From: Bacteroidales bacterium
GTDB taxonomy: Bacteria; Bacteroidota; Bacteroidia; Bacteroidales; P3
Assembly (NCBI GenBank): GCA_017962445.1
Contig: JAGCVI010000001.1
Span: 1-64,000, forward strand
Length of the DNA: 64,000 nucleotides
Reading direction: 5' to 3'
A model generated the notes under the pieces. The model was not told where the DNA came from. It did no database searches and saw only the letters and a list, made by a program, of their open reading frames with translations. Positions 1-9,200 of this stretch are shown in pieces; within the stretch, counting starts at the first letter, position 1, and each line of letters begins with the position of its first letter. A program made the translations under genes and the position numbers.

Positions 1-58
1 GGCCGATAGTACCGATGTTGACGTGCGGTTTAGAACGATCGAATTTTTCTTTTGCCAT
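1..58 (-). CDS. tuf: Elongation factor Tu, N-terminal fragment (cut by window edge)
   Basis: Only the first 19 codons are inside the window. They read MAKEKFDRSKPHVNIGTIG, the N-terminus of EF-Tu, ending just before the first GTP-binding loop. EF-Tu delivers aminoacyl-tRNA to the ribosome in the cytoplasm. The start ATG is the complement of bases 56-58. Four tRNA genes lie directly upstream on the same strand, an arrangement shared with tufB operons of other bacteria, so co-transcription is likely. The rest of the gene continues left of position 1. Confidence 0.95.
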   Translation of the reverse strand, partial: MAKEKFDRSKPHVNIGTIG

Positions 59-188
59 TTTAATACGTATTAAATGTTTATTAATAAAGTAATTTTCTTT
101 TCAATTAAGTGCAGCTTCTTTCCACAGACATAGAGGCGCAAAGAATGCGTCTCTCGAGTCACACACAAGCACATCAGCACATAAAAAG

Positions 189-261
<73 letters not shown>

Positions 262-317
262 ATACCTCTTTCGAAGCGTTGGCGGTCAACCTGTCGCCGC
301 CCTTTTGAAAGATTCAG

Positions 318-390
318 AGCGGAAGACGGGGCTCGAACCCGCCACCTATAGCTTGGAAGGCTATCGCTCTACCAAATGAGCTACTTCCGC
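318..390 (-). tRNA. tRNA-Gly (TCC anticodon)
   Basis: The reverse complement has acceptor stem GCGGAAG/CTTCCGC, D-arm GCTCATTTGGTAGAGC, anticodon loop CTTCCAA (anticodon TCC) and T-loop GGTTCGAGCCC. It is 73 nt with no encoded CCA. It is separated by short spacers from its neighbours, so all four tRNAs are probably cut from one precursor. Confidence 0.96.
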
Positions 391-406
391 TTCTCTCTAG
401 GTTTTG

Positions 407-488
407 TGGGGAAGAGTGGACTCGAACCACTGAACTCCGAAGAGGACAGATTTACAGTCTGTTGCAATTGCCACTATGCGACTTCCCC
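407..488 (-). tRNA. tRNA-Tyr (GTA anticodon)
   Basis: A class II tRNA of 82 nt with a long variable arm. The reverse complement has acceptor stem GGGGAAG/CTTCCCC, anticodon loop CTGTAAA (anticodon GTA) and a T arm with GGTTCGAGTCC. Discriminator base is A. It sits between tRNA-Gly and the upstream tRNA-Thr. Confidence 0.96.
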
Positions 489-525
489 TAATCCCGATGC
501 AAGCTGGACGCTTTCTATCAGGCCG

Positions 526-598
526 AGCCGATGAAGGGACTCGAACCCCCGACAGGCTGATTACAAATCAGCTACTCTACCAACTGAGTTACATCGGC
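526..598 (-). tRNA. tRNA-Thr (TGT anticodon)
   Basis: The reverse complement has acceptor stem GCCGATG/CATCGGC, anticodon loop TTTGTAA (anticodon TGT) and T-loop GGTTCGAGTCC, 73 nt. It is the first tRNA of the Thr-Tyr-Gly-Thr-tuf series in transcription order and reads ACA codons, complementing the GGT isoacceptor at the other end of the cluster. Confidence 0.96.
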
Positions 599-953
599 TT
601 CTCTCAATGTTTCAAACAACTCTTTTTTCTGTTTTGAGGTTGCAAAAATACATCTTTTTCCAAAACTGAAAAACTTTTTTTCAACTTTTTTATCGTAAAC
701 GCAGTTATAAATCTGATTTACAATAATTAGTTATTCTGTATTTTTGTTATTATTTTGCATTTTCGAAGTTGTACAAAGGCCAAACAACACAGCCAAAGAG
801 AGAATTTTGGGATGATTTTTTCGCTTTTTTCATTTTTTGAGGAAAAATCGAAATATATCACTATTATACAATTGGTTATACGATTAAATATATGCATGAT
901 TTTATAGTTCATTGGAGCCGCAATAATATTTGTCTTTTAACGTTAGAAGCGGT
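599..953. promoter_or_regulatory. Divergent intergenic region between tRNA/tuf cluster and recR
   Basis: This 355-bp AT-rich stretch separates minus-strand tRNA genes from plus-strand recR. On the minus strand a Bacteroidota -7 element TATTTTTG lies at 650-643, about 45 bp upstream of the first tRNA, and is the likely start of the tRNA-tuf transcript. I could not place a matching TTTG -33 element at the usual spacing. For recR no clean -7 match is seen. Short open frames here look like chance. Confidence 0.55.
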
Positions 954-1565
954 ATGGAAATTCCATCAAAGATTCTTGAAAATGCCGTGAACGAAATTGC
1001 GTCCCTGCCAGGTGTAGGCAAGAGATCTGCGTTGCGGTATGCGTTGCATTTGCTAAAAAGCAATGACAGCGATTTCACTTCATTCATAGGGGCATTGACA
1101 AGTTTGAAGAGAGACTCGCACTACTGCCGTAAGTGCCACTGCATCAGTGATGAATCGCTTTGTCCGATTTGTTCGAGCGATAAGAGAAACCAGAAAACAG
1201 TGTGTGTGGTTGAGAACATCCAGGATGTTATGGCTATCGAAAACACCCAGCAATATCGTGGTGTATACCATGTACTAGGCGGTGTGATTTCACCGCTTGA
1301 CGGCATAGGAATCAACGACTTGAAAATTGCACAGCTTGTCGAGAGAGTAGGATCCGAGTCAATAGAGGAGGTTATTTTGGCACTTCCCACTACCATGGAG
1401 GGTGACACCACGAGCATTTATATTGACAAGCAGCTGCAACAATTTGAAAATCTTAAGATAACAACCATTGCACGCGGCATAGCCATCGGTGACAATCTGG
1501 AATATGCAGATGAGATAACCCTTGGCCGATCAATAGTGAACCGTGTTCCATTTGAAAAAATATAA
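954..1565 (+). CDS. recR: Recombination mediator protein RecR
   Basis: RecR works with RecF/RecO to load RecA at gapped DNA. The 203-residue product matches the family's usual length of about 200. It shows an N-terminal helix-hairpin-helix segment (residues 10-30, ENAVNEIASLPGVGKRSALR), a four-cysteine zinc finger (CRKC then CPIC, around residues 57-72), and a Toprim domain beginning VCVVENIQDVMAIE. I chose the ATG at 954 because MEIPSKILENAV matches the usual RecR start; an upstream TTG at 930 would add eight atypical residues. The next gene begins 4 bp after the stop. Confidence 0.95.
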   Translation: MEIPSKILENAVNEIASLPGVGKRSALRYALHLLKSNDSDFTSFIGALTSLKRDSHYCRKCHCISDESLCPICSSDKRNQKTVCVVENIQDVMAIENTQQYRGVYHVLGGVISPLDGIGINDLKIAQLVERVGSESIEEVILALPTTMEGDTTSIYIDKQLQQFENLKITTIARGIAIGDNLEYADEITLGRSIVNRVPFEKI

Positions 1566-1569
1566 TGTC

Positions 1570-2700
1570 ATGAAGAAAAATGCATTACTCCTTTTCATAT
1601 TATCGGCCATTGCCTTTGCCGGATGCGGACAGGCCCAGGTGGCAAAGCAAGTCAAGGATGACACTGAACTTCGCAAAGAGATAGGCCAGATGCTGATTGT
1701 CGGGTTTCGCGGAACCGACATATCAGACACCAGCCATATAGTGCGCGACATAAAAGACTATAACATTGGCGGAGTTATCCTATTCGAATACGATGTCCCC
1801 TCTCAGTCGAGGCCCCGTAACATTTCCTCAAAGCAACAGCTGAAACAGCTTTGCGCCAAGCTACAAAAAAGAGGTGGCGGCAATCTGCTGATAAGCATTG
1901 ACCAAGAGGGCGGTAAAGTATCGCGACTGAAAGAAAAATACGGATTCCCTACTTTTGACTCACCGGAAAAGACAGCGTCGGAAGGCGACAAAAGTGTCAG
2001 GCAATGCGCCCAGCTGACAGCACAGACTCTAAAAGAGGTCGGCATCAATTTAGACTTCGCACCATGTGTGGATGTCAATGTCAATCCCAACTGCCCTGTG
2101 ATTGGAAAACTGGAACGAAGTTTCTCGGCAAACCCAAAAAGAGTGGCAGAATGTGCCGAGATATGGATTGACGAGCTGCATAAAAACGGTGTGACGGCAT
2201 GTCTGAAGCACTTCCCCGGACACGGAAGCTCGAAGGCTGATACCCATTTAGGTCTTGCCGATGTGAGCGACACATGGCAAACCAAAGAGTTGGATCCATA
2301 CAAAAAGCTGATTGGTCTCAACAAAGTACGCATGATAATGACAACCCACGTTTTCAACGCACAGATTGACAGCGTATATCCTGCCACCCTCTCCCACTCT
2401 ACCCTTACAGGACTTCTGCGGGACAGCCTACATTATGATGGAGTTATTATCACCGACGACCTTGCAATGGGTGCCATGACACAGCACTACACATACGAAG
2501 AGATGCTGCTGAAAACCATTTTGGCCGGTGCCGACATGCTGTGCATTTCCAACAATGGAAAGGAATACAATGCCGACATTGTACCTCAGACTGTTGACCT
2601 TATCTACAAGATGGTGAAAAGTGGCAAGATTCCAGCAGAGAGGATACATGAAAGCGCAGAACGGGTAAAGAAGCTTAAGAAACATATTATCAACAAATAA
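1570..2700 (+). CDS. Glycoside hydrolase family 3 lipoprotein (NagZ-like beta-N-acetylhexosaminidase)
   Basis: Predicted to cleave beta-N-acetylglucosamine from glycans or peptidoglycan fragments. Seen: an N-terminal lipoprotein signal ending FAGC; the NagZ-type sequence KHFPGHGSSKADTHLGLADV near residue 213, which carries the Asp-His pair used as acid/base by this subfamily; and the nucleophile segment IITDDLAMGAM near residue 295. At 376 residues it is a compact, single-domain GH3. The ATG at 1570 is preferred over an upstream GTG inside recR because it places the signal sequence at the N-terminus. The lipobox suggests membrane anchoring rather than the cytoplasmic location of classic NagZ. 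Confidence 0.88.
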   Translation: MKKNALLLFILSAIAFAGCGQAQVAKQVKDDTELRKEIGQMLIVGFRGTDISDTSHIVRDIKDYNIGGVILFEYDVPSQSRPRNISSKQQLKQLCAKLQKRGGGNLLISIDQEGGKVSRLKEKYGFPTFDSPEKTASEGDKSVRQCAQLTAQTLKEVGINLDFAPCVDVNVNPNCPVIGKLERSFSANPKRVAECAEIWIDELHKNGVTACLKHFPGHGSSKADTHLGLADVSDTWQTKELDPYKKLIGLNKVRMIMTTHVFNAQIDSVYPATLSHSTLTGLLRDSLHYDGVIITDDLAMGAMTQHYTYEEMLLKTILAGADMLCISNNGKEYNADIVPQTVDLIYKMVKSGKIPAERIHESAERVKKLKKHIINK

Positions 2701-2710
2701 CCGTCAAGTT

Positions 2711-3484
2711 ATGAGGAAACAAATAACAGACTTTACAATAGTGGAGAAGCAGGTGTTCAACGAGACCTACTTCACACTGAAACTGCAACATCCCGGAATA
2801 CTGCCCGAGATAAAAGCCGGACAATTTGTAGAGGTGGAGGTGCCTGGCAACAAACAAGTTGTACTGCGACGCCCCATCTCAATCCACGATGTAGACACTG
2901 ACAACAACACTATTACACTGCTCATTCAAGTAGTCGGCAAAGGGACCAAAACCCTTTCGAACATGAAAGAAGGCGATACTATCAACATGGTTTATCCACT
3001 GGGACACGGATTTAGCCTAGAAGGAGAGAAAGTGTTGCTTGTAGGAGGCGGTGCAGGCATTGCCCCACTGCTTCACCTGAGCAAATGTTTGAATCTAAAG
3101 GGAATCCACCCGGTTATTTTGCTTGGAGGCCGCACAAAATCGTTGATTCCCATACAAAAAGAATTTGAACCATATGGACAAGTGTGTTTTGCAACCGAGG
3201 ACGGAAGCCTTGGAGAAAAAGGTCTTGTCACGCAACACAGCATGTTCTCAAGAGATTACGACCATATCTACACATGCGGTCCTACACCGATGATGAAAGC
3301 TGTGGCACGCCATGCATTAGACAAAGGGATAGAATGCGAGGTGTCGCTGGAGAACATGATGGCCTGCGGAATTGGGGCATGTCTATGTTGCGTTGTAGAC
3401 AGCGATCAGGGACACAAATGCGTATGCAAGGAAGGTCCTGTTTTCAACGCAAAACAACTTACCAACTGGATTAACAACAAATAA
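2711..3484 (+). CDS. pyrK: Dihydroorotate dehydrogenase electron transfer subunit
   Basis: This is the flavin/iron-sulfur subunit that passes electrons from dihydroorotate dehydrogenase type 1B to NAD. The 257-residue product has a ferredoxin-reductase-like FAD domain (VVLRRPISIHDV near residue 55), an NAD-binding part (LLVGGGAGIAPLLHL near residue 110), and a [2Fe-2S] cysteine set CGIGACLCC plus a later CVC near residues 219-240. It begins 10 bp after the GH3 stop and is followed by pyrD after 33 bp, the expected partner. Confidence 0.93.
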   Translation: MRKQITDFTIVEKQVFNETYFTLKLQHPGILPEIKAGQFVEVEVPGNKQVVLRRPISIHDVDTDNNTITLLIQVVGKGTKTLSNMKEGDTINMVYPLGHGFSLEGEKVLLVGGGAGIAPLLHLSKCLNLKGIHPVILLGGRTKSLIPIQKEFEPYGQVCFATEDGSLGEKGLVTQHSMFSRDYDHIYTCGPTPMMKAVARHALDKGIECEVSLENMMACGIGACLCCVVDSDQGHKCVCKEGPVFNAKQLTNWINNK

Positions 3485-3517
3485 CATAGAATCAAAGACT
3501 TGAAAAAGGAGAACAAG

Positions 3518-4417
3518 ATGCTTCAAACAAAAATACACAATCTCATTTTGAAGAACCCCGTGATGACAGCGTCGGGGACTTTCGGATATGGCGAAGAGTT
3601 TGCCGATTTCATTGATTTGAACCGCCTTGGAGGAATAATTGTGAAAGGTACCACGGGAGAACGAAGACAAGGGAATCCATATCCACGTATGGCTGAAACC
3701 CCATCGGGGATGCTCAACGCTGTTGGACTGCAGAATGTAGGTGTTGAGACATTCTGTAACGAAGTGTATCATAGAATCAAGGATTTAGACACCAATATCA
3801 TTGTCAATGTCAGCGGTTCGTCGATAGAGGAATACTGCAAAACAGCCTCAATGATCGACGCGTTAGACAGAATACCAGCCATAGAGTTGAATATCAGCTG
3901 TCCAAATGTAAAAAAAGGAGGCATGGGATTCGGGACGAATCCAGATATGGCAGCACAGGTGGTAAGCGAAGTACGGAAAGTGTATCACAAAACACTGATT
4001 GTAAAGCTGACACCGAATGTCACAAGCGTCGTTGACATTGCCAAGGCGGTTGAGAACGCCGGAGCTGACAGCGTTTCATTAATAAACACACTGCTCGGCA
4101 TGGCCATAGACGTGGAGAAGCAACGTCCCTACCTCAGCACCATAACCGGCGGACTATCCGGCCCTGCCGTAAAACCAGTGGCAGTCAGAATGGTATGGCA
4201 GGTAGCACATGCCGTAAAGATACCCGTCATAGGTTTAGGAGGCATCACTTGCGCAGCCGATGCGCTGGAGTTCCTGATGGCAGGAGCAAAAGCCGTTCAG
4301 GTTGGTACTGCAAATTTCATTGACCCCGCCGTTACAATGAAAATCATCGATGGCCTTGAAGAATACTGCAGACGACATGGAATCAGCGATATAAACGAAA
4401 TAATTGGAATAATATGA
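3518..4417 (+). CDS. pyrD: Dihydroorotate dehydrogenase, class 1B catalytic subunit
   Basis: Oxidises dihydroorotate to orotate in pyrimidine synthesis. The 299-residue TIM-barrel product shows [13 protein letters not shown] at the N-terminus, the class 1 loop [13 protein letters not shown] with the catalytic cysteine near residue 128, LTPNVT and VGTANF phosphate-binding segments at the C-terminal end. ATG 3518 is preceded by AAAAAGGAG, a good ribosome site; the TTG at 3500 would only add six residues. The stop overlaps the next start as ATGA. Pairing with pyrK supports the 1B class. Confidence 0.95.
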   Translation: MLQTKIHNLILKNPVMTASGTFGYGEEFADFIDLNRLGGIIVKGTTGERRQGNPYPRMAETPSGMLNAVGLQNVGVETFCNEVYHRIKDLDTNIIVNVSGSSIEEYCKTASMIDALDRIPAIELNISCPNVKKGGMGFGTNPDMAAQVVSEVRKVYHKTLIVKLTPNVTSVVDIAKAVENAGADSVSLINTLLGMAIDVEKQRPYLSTITGGLSGPAVKPVAVRMVWQVAHAVKIPVIGLGGITCAADALEFLMAGAKAVQVGTANFIDPAVTMKIIDGLEEYCRRHGISDINEIIGII

Positions 4418-5256
4418 CCATTGTTGCCGACAGCGGAAGCACAAAAACAACATGGGCAGATGTAGAAACCGGCAAGAGAGTTGTCACAGAAGGCCTTAAC
4501 CCTCATTTCAATTCTGACAATGAGATTCTGAGGGCTTGCAATGCTGCCTGCGAAGCATTGACGATTGACGGTTCGCAACCATCCGTTTACTTTTATGGTG
4601 CCGGCTGTGGTGACGCACGACAAAGAAGCAGACTGAACTGCCTGCTCCAGAAAGGATTCAATACCAAAGAAGTCAGAGTCGATACCGATATGCTTGGAGC
4701 ATGCCGCGCAGTAAGCAACGGAAAACCAGGCATAGTCGCCATACTTGGAACCGGCAGCAATGCATGTTATTTCGACGGAACAAAAATAATATACACGCCA
4801 TATAGCACAGGCTACATTCTGGGCGACAATGGATCGGCAAACAATGTAGGTAGGATTTTGCTTGACAACTATCTGACACACGAGATGCCGGAGAGCCTAA
4901 GACACTCTTTCCATGAATTATACCCGCTTACCGATGCTGAGTTTATGGATTCAGTATATCATCATCCATTTCCCAATCGTTTTCTGGCATCATTAGCTCC
5001 TTTTGCCGTAAAAAACAGGGACAACGAATACTGTATGGCAATTATCAAGAAAACACTGCTGGAGTTCCACTACCACAATATCAAAACAATCGAAACGGAA
5101 ATAGGGGAAAAAAGTGAAGTGATAAACTTTGTAGGCAGTTATGCAAAATCCATAGAACCAGAGATTCAACAATTCCTTGGAAAGGAGATGAAATACTCAG
5201 TGAATATCACTGCCAATCCAATAGACGGCATGATAAAATACCATACTAGTTTCTAA
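4414..5256 (+). CDS. BadF/BadG/BcrA/BcrD-type ATPase, probable N-acetylglucosamine kinase
   Basis: A member of the sugar-kinase/hsp70/actin ATPase fold. Residues 1-15 hold the phosphate-1 loop [10 protein letters not shown], and [13 protein letters not shown] near residue 109 is the phosphate-2 loop. Bacteroidota homologues of 280 or so residues are usually called N-acetylglucosamine kinases; substrate is inferred, not shown. It overlaps pyrD by four bases (ATGA), so the two are translationally coupled. Its closeness to a hexosaminidase gene would fit amino-sugar recycling. An AT-rich gap of 84 bp follows. Confidence 0.75.
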   Translation: MTIVADSGSTKTTWADVETGKRVVTEGLNPHFNSDNEILRACNAACEALTIDGSQPSVYFYGAGCGDARQRSRLNCLLQKGFNTKEVRVDTDMLGACRAVSNGKPGIVAILGTGSNACYFDGTKIIYTPYSTGYILGDNGSANNVGRILLDNYLTHEMPESLRHSFHELYPLTDAEFMDSVYHHPFPNRFLASLAPFAVKNRDNEYCMAIIKKTLLEFHYHNIKTIETEIGEKSEVINFVGSYAKSIEPEIQQFLGKEMKYSVNITANPIDGMIKYHTSF

Positions 5257-5340
5257 AAATTCTTAATTTTTTTATAAAAAATACTTTCGATAAAGAAACG
5301 TCGTTACAGACGCATTAATTCAAAATACAAATTTGGAACA

Positions 5341-5775
5341 ATGGACTTAAGTAAAATTTTGGTAGTCTCCGGAAAGCCGGACATCTATGAACTCGTATCG
5401 CAAACAAAAAATGGAGCCATCGTCGAGTCGTTGGCCGACAAGAAACGTTGCCCCGTATTCAAATCCGATAGAATCAGCTCGTTAAGTGAAATCAGCATTT
5501 TCACTACCGAAGAGGAGATGCCCCTCTTAAAGGTATTCCAGGCCATATACAAGAAAGAAGAGGGCAAGAACATTACATTTGAAATCAAAAAAGCATCATC
5601 GAAAGAGCTTTTCGACTATTTCAAGGAAATACTCCCCAACTACGACACAGAGCATGTACATGCCTCCGATGTCAAGAAAGTCTACCTCTGGTACAACCTT
5701 TTGAACAATGCCGGAAAGATAGACCTGGAAGATCCTGAAACCGAGAACAAAGAAGAGACTCCAGCAGAAGCGTAA
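5341..5775 (+). CDS. DUF5606 family protein
   Basis: A 144-residue protein of unknown function, conserved in Bacteroidota. It starts MDLSKILVVSGKPDIYELV, which I recognise as the DUF5606 N-terminus, and contains a middle segment FDYFKEILPNYDTEHVHASD followed by a helical WYNLLNNAGKIDL and an acidic low-complexity tail (ETENKEETPAEA). No signal peptide or membrane segment, so it is probably cytoplasmic. It is followed by a strong hairpin terminator, closing the recR-to-DUF5606 run. Confidence 0.8.
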   Translation: MDLSKILVVSGKPDIYELVSQTKNGAIVESLADKKRCPVFKSDRISSLSEISIFTTEEEMPLLKVFQAIYKKEEGKNITFEIKKASSKELFDYFKEILPNYDTEHVHASDVKKVYLWYNLLNNAGKIDLEDPETENKEETPAEA

Positions 5776-5798
5776 ACATCAAAAACTGTCTGAAATAC

Positions 5799-5834
5799 AA
5801 AGTGGAATGACGTTTTTTTTGTCATTCCACTTTT
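5799..5834 (+). terminator. Rho-independent terminator after the DUF5606 gene
   Basis: A perfect 13-bp stem AAAGTGGAATGAC / GTCATTCCACTTT encloses a T-rich loop and runs into further T residues. It can work on both strands but only the plus-strand genes end here. Confidence 0.85.
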
Positions 5835-5863
5835 GTTTTGTATTTTTGTAATTTGATTAACGA

Positions 5864-7627
5864 ATGCCGATGAGACGTATATTGTTTTCAATCAATGTAT
5901 TTTTGTTTGTTTTTTACTTTGTTCCCGCGCATGCGCAAAGGATAGCGACAGAGTACACCTACTTCAATTATGAATACGACAGTGACCGAAGAGACACCAC
6001 AAAGACAATAATCCAACAAACAGGCAACCAATTACTGATTTCGTCAGCAAAGGGCGTGAAAAACCCAATCCCCGGACTTGCAGAAGAGTACACCCATGTG
6101 GATGGCAAAACTGACAGCATATACTACGAATACCGATACCCCGACACAAGTTACTTCACGGCCTCACCATACGTCAGAAACGACATAAAATGGGACACAC
6201 AAAAGATTGATTCTAAAACCACTCTATACACAACAAGCATCAACAGCAACCGCATTGAACTGCTTTTCTCCACCGCCTACAAAAGCGACATCAATCCACT
6301 CCCCTACTATGGAAAATTCAAAGGGATGCTACTTCAGATGAAACGTAACGGACTGGTGATGACAGAGCAGGCCAACATAATCAGCGACAAAAAAATGAAA
6401 CCCACCTTACTGCCGCCTATTGGAATTCGTAAAACGAACCGTGAAATGGCAACCATCCGACGAGACCGCATGGTTATCACAACGCCTATTTTCAAAGACG
6501 AGCAGATTTGCTGGGGCAAGGAAAAACCCACTCTTACCGACATACCATTTGACACAACGCTTCATTACGCGGGCGGAACACTGATATTAAAGCGAATAAT
6601 GCTGCCAAAACTGCCATCGCATTACCAGACATTTATCGAACTACGCCAACGCTCGAACGGCGACGCCTACGACCGTACAGGTTCGGTGTTCGTGATACCC
6701 GGTGCAGTGAATCCTGCTGACAACCATCTAGAGCCTTCATTCCTTGATGCAATCATCGGTCATCCAGACTCTTTGCCGAAAATTATTGGAAAAGACGGCG
6801 AAAAATACCAAGGCATTGTACCCGGTATAAGCTGGATGGAGAAATACAGAATATCGTCATTCCTATATTGGCCGCTTGTAGAGCTTATGCGATTCTTCAC
6901 ACCTTTCGGTGTGGGACACTTCAACGACCGCATAAAAATGGATGGACTGGAATGGAAGGATGAAACATATTACAAACAAGAAGTTACCGATTTGCAGCCA
7001 CTTCTGGAAGGTGAAGTCTGGATAGGTGTCTTTATTGGCAATTATGATGCCGGCGGACATATTGTCAGCCTCGACATCAAATCATACCCCAATGAATACG
7101 AATGGAATATCGATACCGGTTTATTTAGAAAGAAAGATATATATCCACTTGTCAACACATGCAACGTGCTGGAAATGGCCGGACAAAACTACGGCAAGAT
7201 ATTTGGAACTGACAGCATAACAGTGACATTCGATATCTACGAATGGGACAGTGTGCTGACTCTCCGCTATATCAGCACTGGCCATGGCGGATGGGGCGGC
7301 GGCGATGAGTTCAACCCCAAAGAGAATGAGATATTCATTGATGGAGTGAAGCGGTTCAGTCACACTCCATGGCGTTGTGACTGTGCTCGATACCGCGAAT
7401 GGAACCCCGTGTCAGGCAACTTTTGGAACGGCATCTCCAGCAGTGACCTTAGCCGTAGCGGTTGGTGTCCCGGAACAGCCACACAACCTGTATATTTCGA
7501 CCTGACAGGACTTGAACCTGGCCGTCACAAAATGACCATTGCAATTCCGCAAGGCAAGCCGATGGACGGTGGATTCAGCCACTGGAACGTCAGCGCAGCC
7601 TTGATAAGACAATTCAGAGAGAGATAA
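5864..7627 (+). CDS. Secreted peptide-N-glycosidase F-like deglycosylase
   Basis: Predicted to cut asparagine-linked glycans from glycoproteins. The signal peptide is MRRILFSINVFLFV...HAQ. About 250 residues of unrecognised N-terminal sequence precede the PNGase F core. In the core, NGDAYDRTGSVFVIP near residue 265 matches the segment with the catalytic Asp of PNGase F, GGWGGGDEFNPKENEIF near 475 matches the segment with the catalytic Glu, and SSSDLSRSGWCPGTATQPV near 535 with GGFSHWNVSAALI at the end are family hallmarks. At 587 residues it is longer than the classic ~315-residue enzyme, so the N-terminal part is an added domain. No T9SS tail is present. The next gene starts 4 bp after the stop. 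ATG 5870 is an alternative start. Confidence 0.85.
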   Translation: MPMRRILFSINVFLFVFYFVPAHAQRIATEYTYFNYEYDSDRRDTTKTIIQQTGNQLLISSAKGVKNPIPGLAEEYTHVDGKTDSIYYEYRYPDTSYFTASPYVRNDIKWDTQKIDSKTTLYTTSINSNRIELLFSTAYKSDINPLPYYGKFKGMLLQMKRNGLVMTEQANIISDKKMKPTLLPPIGIRKTNREMATIRRDRMVITTPIFKDEQICWGKEKPTLTDIPFDTTLHYAGGTLILKRIMLPKLPSHYQTFIELRQRSNGDAYDRTGSVFVIPGAVNPADNHLEPSFLDAIIGHPDSLPKIIGKDGEKYQGIVPGISWMEKYRISSFLYWPLVELMRFFTPFGVGHFNDRIKMDGLEWKDETYYKQEVTDLQPLLEGEVWIGVFIGNYDAGGHIVSLDIKSYPNEYEWNIDTGLFRKKDIYPLVNTCNVLEMAGQNYGKIFGTDSITVTFDIYEWDSVLTLRYISTGHGGWGGGDEFNPKENEIFIDGVKRFSHTPWRCDCARYREWNPVSGNFWNGISSSDLSRSGWCPGTATQPVYFDLTGLEPGRHKMTIAIPQGKPMDGGFSHWNVSAALIRQFRER

Positions 7628-7631
7628 AGAG

Positions 7632-9200
7632 ATGAGAAGGCTTACAATCATAATAGCACTTGCGCTGACAGTTGCGGGATGCGGCAGGAAAGCCCCTGTC
7701 ACCGACACCAAAGGCGAACCGCGCAAGAAACCCACGAGCATCAAGGAAATACCATACATGCTTGAGGGAGACTACACCCCCGAGACAGGAATACCCTACA
7801 AAGTGATTATTGACGACGACACCTGTTTTGTTGTTGTGGAAAGCATTGATGACGAGCAACTTCACGGATATTACTACCAGCTGAATGGAAACAGCAACAT
7901 CGTGGAGCGCAAGGAATTCAGCTACGACAAACACTGGAAAGAGAAGCGTCAGGAAGCACTTGTATATCAATATAAGCCAGAGGACTACAATTCACTGGCA
8001 GACGGACGATACAAGGATGAGATATATTCAGTCGTAGAAAGAAAAGACATAGAATACGGTCAAGCTCTTGGCTACTGGACAAGCATGCCCGGCACCGACA
8101 CACTGAGCTATCTGGAGATACTGAGCGACGGCTTTGGCAATGGCATAATCAAGGAGACCACGTCGCTTACGATGGACATATATATGCCCGACAACAACGA
8201 CAGGGCACGCCCAATGGTTCTGATGCTTCACGGTGGAGCCTATTATGTAGGCGACAAGAGCGACCAAGCCATTGTTGGATGGTGCAGACATCTGGCAGCC
8301 TTAGGATATGTGGCAGTATCCATCAACTACCGGCTTGGATTCCTACCCACCAAGGGTGAGGTGACACGAGCCGGGTATGCGGCCCTACAAGATGCCCATG
8401 CAGCAATGCGATACATGGTAGAAAGACGAGTGGAATATGGCATCGACACCAACCTTCTGTTTGTCGGTGGAGCCAGTGCAGGAGGTATTACGGCATTGAA
8501 TCTGGCATTCATGCGTGACAGCGACCGTCCGTCGGTTGTATATAGCAAGCGCTGGCGTGACATGGGGACAATTGCAAGCAGCGGAAACAGTAGCAAAGCA
8601 CACTTCCACATCAAAGCCGTGATAAACATGTGGGGGGCTATGAGCGAACTCAAGTTGCTCAAAAACAGCAATACAGATATTGTTTCCTTCCACGGAGACA
8701 AGGACGATATTGTGCCATACAACAGCGGCTACCCCTTCAACGATGTTGGATCGAGAGTGACCAAAAAGCTTTTCGACAAGATGTACGGGTCGATGCAGAT
8801 AAACAAATACAACCGCGAACTCGGCCGACGCAGCATACTGTATACCTTCCCAGGCGAAGGACACTCACTGCACCATTATTCAGACGGCAGCTGGAACCAA
8901 CACAACTTTGAGCTTATTCGAGACGGAATGAGTGAGTTCCTATATGGTGAGATTGTCAGCAATGCTGCGATAATTGTGAACGAGCCGGCCAATTCAAGAC
9001 ACTACACACTGACCGGCGATGTGCAACAAGTGGCATGGCAGGTTACAGGGGGATTCATCAACGCCATGAATGGAAATGACATCTGGATTGTGTGGTGTTC
9101 GGATGCAGAAGAGCACACACTGAAAGCCACTGGACGCTATAGCAACGGAGTCGGCTTTGAGGTAACACACAAACCAAACCTAGAACCAAAAGAGACATAA
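7632..9200 (+). CDS. Carboxylesterase-type alpha/beta-hydrolase lipoprotein
   Basis: A lipoprotein signal (LALTVAGC) is followed by roughly 150 unrecognised residues, then an alpha/beta-hydrolase domain: oxyanion loop LMLHGGAYYVGDK near residue 198, nucleophile elbow GGASAGG with Ser near 281, acid in FHGDKDDIVPY near 358 and His in PGEGHSLHHY near 410. The family includes carboxylesterases and acetyl-xylan-type esterases; the substrate cannot be read. The last 90 residues look like a separate beta-rich domain. It sits in a tight run with the PNGase-like gene, so removal of acyl groups from host glycans is a reasonable guess only. Confidence 0.82.
   Translation: MRRLTIIIALALTVAGCGRKAPVTDTKGEPRKKPTSIKEIPYMLEGDYTPETGIPYKVIIDDDTCFVVVESIDDEQLHGYYYQLNGNSNIVERKEFSYDKHWKEKRQEALVYQYKPEDYNSLADGRYKDEIYSVVERKDIEYGQALGYWTSMPGTDTLSYLEILSDGFGNGIIKETTSLTMDIYMPDNNDRARPMVLMLHGGAYYVGDKSDQAIVGWCRHLAALGYVAVSINYRLGFLPTKGEVTRAGYAALQDAHAAMRYMVERRVEYGIDTNLLFVGGASAGGITALNLAFMRDSDRPSVVYSKRWRDMGTIASSGNSSKAHFHIKAVINMWGAMSELKLLKNSNTDIVSFHGDKDDIVPYNSGYPFNDVGSRVTKKLFDKMYGSMQINKYNRELGRRSILYTFPGEGHSLHHYSDGSWNQHNFELIRDGMSEFLYGEIVSNAAIIVNEPANSRHYTLTGDVQQVAWQVTGGFINAMNGNDIWIVWCSDAEEHTLKATGRYSNGVGFEVTHKPNLEPKET

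Noticed and set aside
727..912. Short minus-strand frame upstream of recR
   Set aside because: AT-driven composition, no ribosome site, no recognisable features.
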